A DNA stretch of 20,038 bases from QHWT01 sp046726015 (GTDB lineage Bacteria; Acidobacteriota; Vicinamibacteria; Vicinamibacterales; 2-12-FULL-66-21). Each line of letters opens with the position of its first letter. Position 1 is the stretch's first letter. Below the pieces are notes generated by a model that saw only the letters and a list, made by a program, of their open reading frames with translations, did no database searches and had not been told where the DNA came from. The DNA lies in the NCBI GenBank assembly GCA_046726015.1, contig JBKOZS010000226.1, positions 1 through 20,038 on the forward strand, in the 5' to 3' direction. Below, in pieces: positions 1-5,453 of the stretch. Both the position numbers and the translations under genes were made by a program.

Positions 1-248
1 CGCTGCAACTGTTCGGCGGAGACGTTGCGCGCGCCGCCGACAATCATTCGGCGATCATCGAGCTTCTCGTCGACGATGTCGACGCCGAGTATCGCAAACT
101 GACGGACGTGATCAAGAACGCCTTGGTCCAGGAACCGACAACGATGCCCTGGGGCAACCGCTCTCTCCTCTTTCGAGACCCGGATGGGAACCTCGTAAAC
201 TTCTTCACGCCGGTCACTCCGGAGGCCCTCAAGAAGTTCAAGAAGTGA
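1..248 (+). CDS. VOC (glyoxalase/bleomycin-resistance) family protein, C-terminal part
   Basis: The frame is open from base 3 and ends in TGA at 246-248; the start lies outside the window, so about 81 C-terminal residues are visible. They carry the usual end of a VOC half-domain: a beta strand with IIELLVDDVD, then a helix, then MPWGNRSLLFRDPDGNLVNFF. The 'WG.....DPDGN...F' pattern closes the beta-alpha-beta-beta-beta fold of this superfamily. VOC members include metal-dependent lyases, dioxygenases and antibiotic-binding proteins; the fragment does not allow a choice between them. The Lys-rich tail (ALKKFKK) is probably just the C-terminus. No clear intrinsic terminator follows. Confidence 0.85.
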   Translation, partial: LQLFGGDVARAADNHSAIIELLVDDVDAEYRKLTDVIKNALVQEPTTMPWGNRSLLFRDPDGNLVNFFTPVTPEALKKFKK

Positions 249-295
249 ACGTAACCTGTACGCGTCCGTGAGCGTCTGCCGAAAGCGTTCAGCGA

Positions 296-317
296 AACTG
301 TGTCAGAACTGTGTCAC
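296..317. repeat. Two tandem 11-bp copies (AACTGTGTCAG/C)
   Basis: AACTGTGTCAG at 296-306 is followed immediately by AACTGTGTCAC at 307-317, identical except for the last base. The repeat begins 48 bp after the VOC stop codon. It may be a remnant of a dispersed intergenic repeat or of a mobile-element end; there is no partner copy elsewhere in the window to decide. Confidence 0.6.
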
Positions 318-632
318 ATGCCCCCCGAAACCCTGGGTCAATATCGCCAGTTACGGGGACACGCGCCTGCACATCGTTGTTGTGTGAAGTCGTTGATCGG
401 GAATGCCTGTGGTGAGATTCAGTGTGCGTCAGCACGTACGGCGAGAGTCAATTTTCAAGCGTGCTCCTTAAACGACAGCAGTGTGGCTGCCGGAACATCC
501 ATTCATCGTGACGTCGCCTAACAACGGCATAAGGGTTTGAAGCCAACGACTCCGCGCGAGCAACCAGCGGCGACGGCCGAACGTACAAAATCTCGAACGA
601 TTTCGCCAAGACGGATCGTTTGAAGCGCCGGG

Positions 633-674
633 CACTCGGTTCGAGACGGCGGATTTTGCGATTTTTACCGAGTG
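633..674. repeat. Inverted repeat mirroring the tRNA-Pro anticodon arm
   Basis: CACTCGGT (633-640) and ACCGAGTG (667-674) form a perfect 8-bp stem with a 26-nt loop. The left part, 632-647 (GCACTCGGTTCGAGAC), matches 15 of 16 bases of the tRNA-Pro anticodon-arm sequence, but on the opposite strand from the tRNA. A transcript reading past the tRNA 3' end would therefore carry, about 75-90 nt downstream, a segment complementary to the tRNA's own anticodon arm (15 Watson-Crick pairs plus one G-U). It could be a weak terminator hairpin, a tRNA-derived remnant, or a pairing element; there is no U-run after it on the minus strand. Confidence 0.5.
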
Positions 675-721
675 AACAAGCGGACTGAACTCGGCAGATT
701 TCCTGAGGATTTTTTGAGAAT

Positions 722-798
<77 letters not shown>

Positions 799-857
799 AC
801 AGGCGAAGTGTGCGGCTGGATATCGGCGGCCGGGAACCGCCGAAGACGCGAATCCCT

Positions 858-886
858 ATTCTAACTCAACTCTGGATCCCTGCCTA
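858..886 (-). promoter_or_regulatory. Possible sigma-70 promoter for tRNA-Pro
   Basis: On the minus strand TAGGCA (881-886, 4/6 to TTGACA) is followed after 17 nt by TAGAAT (858-863, 5/6 to TATAAT). Transcription would start near 851, giving a leader of about 50 nt that contains a GC hairpin (CGGCGG/CCGCCG, 824-842) before the mature tRNA. The -35 overlaps the stop codon of the upstream hydrolase gene. This is a pattern match only. Confidence 0.35.
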
Positions 887-2020
887 ACGCGGCGGGAACA
901 AGGCCCGGAAATCCGAGCGCGACTGGAGCGAGGCAAACGCCGGGTCACCGGCCAGCTCCGCCGGACGGAAGCGCGCCGGGATGGTCGCGAGCCAGGCGAC
1001 AGCGGCGTCGGCGTCTCCCTTCTGCGCGCAGGCGCGAGCGGCGGGCACCCCGAGATCCCGCGGGCCAAGCCCCTTCCCTTTCAGTTTCTCGAACTCCGCG
1101 CAGGCGGCGGCATATTGCGCGTCGCCGAGCAGCGCTTCGCCGTACGCGAGGCGCAGCCGCGGATCGTCGGGACGCGAGGCCACGATCTCTGCATACGTCG
1201 ACGCGGCCTGGCGGAAGTTGCCGGTCAGCACGTGACCCGCGGCCATCGCTTCGGGGACACCGCGCCGCAGCGCCGCCTGATACGACGCGCCCGTCGCGCG
1301 CTTGACGAACTCCAGCGTCCGCTCGATCACGTCCCGCGTCACCTCGTCATCGTTGAAGATCTCAAAGGCATGGTAGCCGGCCGCATGGTTCAGCAGCGTG
1401 ACCGGTGCATTCTGCGAGATCGCCAGCGACACGAGTGAGTCGATGTCCTTGTTCACCGCGGGACGATCGAGGCCGGCGCGGACATAGAGGACGGGCAGGT
1501 CGCGTCGGAACTCGGTGATGCGCGCCGAGCCGTAGTACATCGCGGCTGCCTTGATCGCCGTCTGCTTCGGGTCTTCAACCGCGGGGAACGCGGTGGATAC
1601 GTTGCCGGACGCGGCGTAAACCGCGATTGCGTCGCGATCGATCCCAAGATCCCCGGCGTGAATGGTGAGGTGGCGAACCAGGAGGTCGAAGTCCTGCGCC
1701 TCGCTCCCGTCCCGCAAATCAGGCAGGATGGCGATGATGCCCCGCGACGCAGCGGTTTGTGCCCACCCGGCCCAGAATGCGCCGCTGCGACTGGCGCCGG
1801 TGGCGCGGTTAAAGAAGATCAGCACCGGGCCGCGCGTGCCGGGCGCACTCGGACGATAGACGTCCATGCGGAGGCTGGTCGTCCCCGACGTGCCGTACTC
1901 GAGATCCCTGGAGACGCTGATGTCCGGCGATGGCGGCGGGGACGCCAACCGTTGCTGTTGCGCCGGCGCGCAGAGCGGAGTCAGCGTGACGACCCCTGCG
2001 ACGATCAGAAATCGCTTCAT
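884..2020 (-). CDS. Secreted alpha/beta hydrolase with C-terminal TPR-like region
   Basis: A 378-residue protein. Residues 1-20 form a signal peptide (MKRFLIVAGVVTLTPLCAPA), with no true lipobox around Cys17. Residues ~40-245 look like an alpha/beta-hydrolase core of the dienelactone hydrolase/BD-FAE type: strand VLIFF, then IIAILPDLR, then a nucleophile elbow YAASGN with Ser138, a probable acid at Asp185 (AGLDRP) and His217 (AGYHAFEIF). The elbow is A-x-S-x-N rather than G-x-S-x-G. Residues ~250-370 are alpha-helical with TPR-like character (GHVLTGNFRQAASTYAEIVASRPDDPRLRLAYGEALL). It is probably a periplasmic or exported esterase-like enzyme of unknown substrate. It lies 101 bp downstream of surE on the same strand and may be the last gene of that leftward unit. 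Confidence 0.8.
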   Translation of the reverse strand: MKRFLIVAGVVTLTPLCAPAQQQRLASPPPSPDISVSRDLEYGTSGTTSLRMDVYRPSAPGTRGPVLIFFNRATGASRSGAFWAGWAQTAASRGIIAILPDLRDGSEAQDFDLLVRHLTIHAGDLGIDRDAIAVYAASGNVSTAFPAVEDPKQTAIKAAAMYYGSARITEFRRDLPVLYVRAGLDRPAVNKDIDSLVSLAISQNAPVTLLNHAAGYHAFEIFNDDEVTRDVIERTLEFVKRATGASYQAALRRGVPEAMAAGHVLTGNFRQAASTYAEIVASRPDDPRLRLAYGEALLGDAQYAAACAEFEKLKGKGLGPRDLGVPAARACAQKGDADAAVAWLATIPARFRPAELAGDPAFASLQSRSDFRALFPPR

Positions 2021-2121
2021 GCCGGCGATTGTTGCGGTCCGCGCTTTCTGGATCTATAGCGGCGTGACGAGCGACAGCGGACGAGGGACGAATGCCCTCC
2101 GCCGGCGCACGAGACCAGGAG

Positions 2122-2883
2122 CTACTTTTTGACGGGTGCTTCAGAATCGAGCGGCAGGCTCTCGAGCGCTGACAGCGCCGCGTAGTCCGTCAGATCCGGC
2201 TGCAGCGGCGTGACCGAGACGAAGCCGTCGCGAACGGCCTGGTAGTCGGATCGATCGTGCGGCTCCCAGTCGTTCTGTCCTTCCTCGATCCAGTAGTAGT
2301 TCTTGCCGCGCGGATCGCAGCGCTCGTCAACGATGGTGATGTGATTGCGCTTGGCCTGCACGGTCCAGCGCGACCCCCGTGGCTGGCCGGAGGGGACGTT
2401 GATGTTGAGGAACGTCCGCGCGGGCAGACGGTTGCGGAGCACCAACGCGGCGGTCGCGGCGGCGGCGGCAGCCGATGGACCGAAGTCGTAGGTGTCGCGG
2501 CTACGCTCCAGCGACACCGCGATGCTCGGAATCCCCAGCAGCGCACCTTCCATGGCACCCGCAACGGTTCCCGAGTAGGTGATGTCGTCGCCGAGGTTGT
2601 AGCCTTTATTGATCCCTGAAACGACGAGATCCGGTAGCCCGGTGTAGAGCTTGGTGACGGCGATGTTGACGCAGTCGCTTGGCGTGCCATCGACTTCGTA
2701 CACGCCCTCGCTGACGGTCTCGATGCGCAGCGGACGCCGGAGTGTCAACGCATGGCCGATTGCGCTGGCTTCCACGTGGGGCGCGACAACAATGACCTCG
2801 CCGAGAGGTCCGAGAGCGTCCGCCAGAGCGTAGATCCCTTCGGAGCGTACGCCATCATCGTTCGTGACCAGAATCTTTGGCAT
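2122..2883 (-). CDS. surE: 5'/3'-nucleotidase SurE
   Basis: 253 residues, the usual SurE length. SurE is a metal-dependent phosphatase acting on nucleoside 5'- and 3'-monophosphates and short polyphosphate, linked to stationary-phase survival. The N-terminus MPKILVTNDDG supplies the metal-binding Asp9/Asp10; Ser40 (EASAIGHALTL) and Asn92 (SGINKG) complete the site. The substrate-loop motif DGTPSDCV is at 65-72 and the conserved Y-SGTV-GA-EG segment at 103-113. The start codon lies inside the end of the upstream MFS gene (29-nt overlap), so the two are almost certainly translationally coupled. Acidobacterial-type genomes often place surE near protein-repair genes; here its partner is a transporter instead. 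Confidence 0.96.
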   Translation of the reverse strand: MPKILVTNDDGVRSEGIYALADALGPLGEVIVVAPHVEASAIGHALTLRRPLRIETVSEGVYEVDGTPSDCVNIAVTKLYTGLPDLVVSGINKGYNLGDDITYSGTVAGAMEGALLGIPSIAVSLERSRDTYDFGPSAAAAAATAALVLRNRLPARTFLNINVPSGQPRGSRWTVQAKRNHITIVDERCDPRGKNYYWIEEGQNDWEPHDRSDYQAVRDGFVSVTPLQPDLTDYAALSALESLPLDSEAPVKK

Positions 2884-4171
2884 CAGGGAATGCTAAGTAT
2901 AACAGGACGCTGGCGATAAGCGCGAGCGAGGCGCCCGTCAGGAACGCCGCGCGCGGCGAGACGCGCGTCCAGACAGCGCCAAACAGCAAGCTTGCCCCAA
3001 GCCCCCCGAAGCCGATCGCGGCGCTGTAGATGCCAAACGCGCTGCCCCGCGCGTCCGCCGGGGCCATGTCGGCCACCCACGCCTTCTCCACCCCTTCCGT
3101 GAGGCCGAAATACAGCCCGTACGCCAGAAAGATCGCAATCACGATCGCGACCTGGGTGAAGTAGCCGAAAGCCGCGTAAATCGCCGCGTACCACAGCCAC
3201 CCGAGCGCGATCATCGCCCGGCGTCCGAGCCGATCGCTGAGCGCGCCACCGATCACCGACGAGATCATCTTGACGACATGCAGCGCCGACCAGAGGAGCG
3301 GGATCCAGACGCTCGCAACGCCCAGGTCACCGAGACGCAGCAGCAGAAACGCGTCGCTGGCGTTGCCCAGCGAGAAGACCAGGATCACCGCGATTGCAAG
3401 GTAGAAACGGCGTGCCAGGCGCGCGCGGGGTGCGACGGGTGCGTAAGGTGCGCGGGGTGCGGAAGGTGCTCCGGGTGCAGAAGGTGCGCTGGGTGCAGAA
3501 GGTACGCTGGGTGCTGAGGGGGCGACAGGTGCTCGGACAGTCTCGCGGCGCTGCTCGGGAACGCGCAACAGAATCAGGATGACGATGATCCCGGGGACGA
3601 GCGTCCATGCGAACAGCGATCGATACGCCTCGGGATGAAAGTACAGATAGGCGGAGGCCGCCAGCGGGCCGGCCACTGCGCCGGCGTGATCCATCGCGCG
3701 ATGAAAACCGTAGACGCGGCCGCGCCGGTCGGACGGCGCCAGGCGCGCGAGCATGGCATCTCGCGGCGAGGTGCGGATGCCTTTGCCGAGGCGATCCACG
3801 AAGCGCAACATGAGCACCTGCGGCCACGTCGTCACGATCGCGATGAGCGGGCGGACGAGGGACGAGAGGCCATAGCCGGCGAGCACGAGCCGCTTGGGGG
3901 TCCCCGATCGATCCGCGAGCCAACCCGAGACGATCTTGAGCACGCTGTTCGCCGCTTCCGCCACTCCCTCGATGACGCCAAGCGACATCGCACCCGCGCC
4001 AAGCACCCGGGTCAGAAACAGTGGCATCAGCGGATACACCATCTCGCTGGCCGTGTCGGTGAAAAAACTCACCCAGCCGAGCAGCCAGACGGGCCGCGAC
4101 AGGCCGAAACGATCGAGGGGATTGCCGGACGGGTCGACGCCGTACGGCGCGGTCATCGAGGCTCGCGCCAT
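2855..4171 (-). CDS. Major facilitator superfamily transporter with expanded Ala-Pro loop
   Basis: 438 residues, the normal size for a 12-helix MFS carrier. Helix 1 begins at about residue 28 (VWLLGWVSFFTDTASEMVYPLMPLF). The loop 2-3 motif is GWLADRSGTPKR (83-94) and the second-half counterpart is GGALSDRLGRRAMI. The F-TD-SEM-YPL start and DRLGKGIRTSPRDA (126-139) place it in an MFS_1 subgroup often labelled drug or metabolite exporter; the substrate cannot be read from the sequence. The central cytoplasmic loop carries 12 tandem x-Ala-Pro triplets (residues 214-249). The ATG at 4171 was chosen as the first; the ATG at 4156 (residue 6) is an alternative. It is the first gene of a leftward unit with surE and divergent from the ferrochelatase. 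Confidence 0.9.
   Translation of the reverse strand: MARASMTAPYGVDPSGNPLDRFGLSRPVWLLGWVSFFTDTASEMVYPLMPLFLTRVLGAGAMSLGVIEGVAEAANSVLKIVSGWLADRSGTPKRLVLAGYGLSSLVRPLIAIVTTWPQVLMLRFVDRLGKGIRTSPRDAMLARLAPSDRRGRVYGFHRAMDHAGAVAGPLAASAYLYFHPEAYRSLFAWTLVPGIIVILILLRVPEQRRETVRAPVAPSAPSVPSAPSAPSAPGAPSAPRAPYAPVAPRARLARRFYLAIAVILVFSLGNASDAFLLLRLGDLGVASVWIPLLWSALHVVKMISSVIGGALSDRLGRRAMIALGWLWYAAIYAAFGYFTQVAIVIAIFLAYGLYFGLTEGVEKAWVADMAPADARGSAFGIYSAAIGFGGLGASLLFGAVWTRVSPRAAFLTGASLALIASVLLYLAFPDAKDSGHER
3425..3532 (-). repeat. Coding 9-bp minisatellite (x-Ala-Pro triplets) in the MFS gene
   Basis: Twelve in-frame 9-bp units, visible on the plus strand as GGTGC plus four variable bases, encode xAP triplets (VAP, SAP, GAP, RAP, YAP) at residues 214-249. 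They fall in the long loop between helices 6 and 7, where length change is tolerated. Most units encode SAP. The near-identity of neighbouring units points to slippage or unequal exchange as the source. Confidence 0.85.
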
Positions 4172-4192
4172 CCACGGAAGGGTACAAGTCCG

Positions 4193-4198
4193 TATAAT
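4193..4198 (+). promoter_or_regulatory. Perfect -10 box candidate for the ferrochelatase gene
   Basis: TATAAT lies 46 bp upstream of the ATG at 4245, in the 73-bp divergent gap with the MFS gene. A start point near 4205 would give a ~40-nt leader made largely of the CACGGATT repeat. No good -35 is visible at 16-18 bp, so an activator or chance match is possible. Confidence 0.4.
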
Positions 4199-4211
4199 CC
4201 AGGGTCAAACG

Positions 4212-4241
4212 ACCACGGATTCACGCGGATTCACACGGACC
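4212..4241. repeat. Three tandem CAC(G/A)CGGATT-like words
   Basis: CCACGGATT, CACGCGGATT and CACACGGACC follow one another directly, ending 3 bp before the ferrochelatase start codon. The pattern would be part of the gene's 5' leader. Similar words recur in intergenic regions of many environmental bacterial genomes (from memory, not checked). Confidence 0.7.
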
Positions 4242-4244
4242 AGA

Positions 4245-5237
4245 ATGGCGAAACCTCCCTTTGACGCGGTACTTCTCATTGCCTTCGGAGGCCCGCAGGG
4301 CCCTGGCGATATCCGTCCGTTTCTCGCGAACGTGTTGCGAGGACGCCGGGTGTCGCCGGAACGGGTTGAGGAAGTCGCGCACCATTACGAGATGTTCGGC
4401 GGCGTCTCGCCGCTCACGGAATTGACGATGGCGCAGGCGCGAGCGCTGGAGGAACGGCTGCGCGAGCGTGGCGTGGCGCTGCCCGTGCGCGTCGGCATGC
4501 GCAACTGGCATCCGTACCTGGCCGACACGATGACGGCGATGTCGCAGCGCGGCGAGCGGCGCGCGATTGGCGTGCTCGCGGCCGCGCAGCGAAGCTACTC
4601 GGGCTGCCTGCAATACAAAGAGAACGTCCGCGACGCACGGCAAGCCGTGGCGACCGCGGGTCATGCGCCAGTGGACGTCGTGTACGTCGGCGACTGGCAC
4701 GAGGACCCCGGGTTCGTCGCTGCGAACGCCGACCACATTCGTCGCGCGCTCGAGACGCTTCCTGCCGATGTGCGATCGCGCGCCCGGCTCGTGTTCACCG
4801 CCCACAGCATTCCGGTCCCCATGGCGGCGCGCTATCCCTACGAGGCCAACCTGCGCGCGTCGGCAGCGCTCATTGCGCGCGCTGCGGGGTTCGACGACTG
4901 GACGCTCGTCTATCAGAGCCGCAGCGGACGCCCCGAGGATCCGTGGCTCGAGCCCGACGTGTGTGACTACCTTCGTGCCGAGAAGGAGAACGGGCTCGAC
5001 GCGGCGGTGCTCTGCCCGATTGGGTTTCTCTGCGATCACATAGAGGTGTTGTTCGATCTCGATGTCGAAGCGGCTTCGGTGTGCCGCGAGATAGGCCTCC
5101 CCATGGCACGTGCGTCCACGGTCAACGTGCATCCGCGATTCATCGATACGCTCGCGGAAGCGGTGCTGACGGTCTGGCGCAGGTACGCCGGGGCGAGTCC
5201 GTTGCCGATCCTTCCCGCAGAGGCGCGGAGCGTCTAG
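4245..5237 (+). CDS. hemH: Ferrochelatase, coproporphyrin/actinobacterial type
   Basis: 330 residues from the ATG at 4245; the frame stays open further upstream (to 3894), but that part is antisense to the MFS gene. Family hallmarks: AFGGP (13-17), RGRRVSPERV, HYEMFGGVSPL (47-57), FTAHSIP with catalytic His187, YQSRSG-PEDPWLEPDV (223-239) and CPIGFLCDHIEVLFDLD with Glu267. 'SIP...WLEPDV...HIEVL-DLD' is the pattern of actinobacterial enzymes, which insert iron into coproporphyrin III (CpfC) rather than protoporphyrin IX; this substrate is inferred. The C-terminal cysteine cluster that binds [2Fe-2S] in Mycobacterium-type enzymes is absent: the tail ends PLPILPAEARSV. The region-internal Cys121 (YSGCLQY) is kept. 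No strong ribosome site precedes the ATG. No other haem gene is in the window. Confidence 0.93.
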   Translation: MAKPPFDAVLLIAFGGPQGPGDIRPFLANVLRGRRVSPERVEEVAHHYEMFGGVSPLTELTMAQARALEERLRERGVALPVRVGMRNWHPYLADTMTAMSQRGERRAIGVLAAAQRSYSGCLQYKENVRDARQAVATAGHAPVDVVYVGDWHEDPGFVAANADHIRRALETLPADVRSRARLVFTAHSIPVPMAARYPYEANLRASAALIARAAGFDDWTLVYQSRSGRPEDPWLEPDVCDYLRAEKENGLDAAVLCPIGFLCDHIEVLFDLDVEAASVCREIGLPMARASTVNVHPRFIDTLAEAVLTVWRRYAGASPLPILPAEARSV

Positions 5238-5274
5238 AGAGAGCGGCGCCCCGGGCGATCGCTGAGGGCGCCGT

Positions 5275-5350
5275 GTCAATTACCAATGACGAATGCGAAA
5301 TGCCAATACCTTGAAGGTTGGGCATTCGGTTTTGGGCATTTGGCATTGAC
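5275..5350. repeat. Imperfect palindromic word-repeat element
   Basis: GTCAAT (5275-5280) and ATTGAC (5345-5350) bound a 76-bp element. The left arm is built from words such as CCAATGAC, GAATGC and AAATGCC, and the right arm from the complementary words GGGCATTC, GGGCATTT and GGCATT. The whole could fold into a long interrupted hairpin. It begins 37 bp after the ferrochelatase stop, so it could end that transcript. Confidence 0.75.
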
Positions 5351-5453
5351 GCGCAGGCCGTCCCTTTGGGTCCGCCAGGCAAGGATTGTTAAGAACGTTA
5401 AATCTTTGTCGCGTTCAACTCCTTTTCGCTCGAGTTCGTCCAAAATGGCATCT

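Larger units (their letters stand above)
249..721. other. Gene-poor intergenic stretch between VOC gene and tRNA-Pro
   Basis: I see no convincing coding sequence here. Short open frames exist on both strands, but they lack a ribosome site and recognisable domains, and the minus-strand one runs through the tRNA gene. The stretch is clearly richer in A+T than the flanking genes, especially 570-721 (several A/T runs such as 653-666 and 709-716). It contains an 11-bp direct repeat (296-317) and a tRNA-like inverted repeat (633-674), listed separately. It lies directly downstream of a tRNA 3' end, a classic insertion position for integrative elements, but no integrase or duplicated tRNA 3' end was found in the window. 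Confidence 0.6.

Noticed and set aside
300..521. Plus-strand 73-residue open frame after the VOC gene
   Set aside because: It starts inside the 11-bp direct repeat, is Cys/His/Ala-rich without a pattern, and has no ribosome site.
514..575. Sequence resembling the left half of an integron attC site (GCCTAACAA...TTGAAGCCAACG)
   Set aside because: The complementary right half ending in GTTAGGC is absent, no second copy or integrase is present, and the flanking sequence has no gene cassette.
824..842. GC hairpin CGGCGG/CCGCCG as a terminator of the hydrolase gene
   Set aside because: The stem is only 6 bp and has no T-run on the minus strand; it more likely lies in the tRNA leader.
3894..4244. 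N-terminal extension of the ferrochelatase frame
   Set aside because: This part is antisense to the MFS transporter and precedes the family-typical N-terminus, which starts at 4245.
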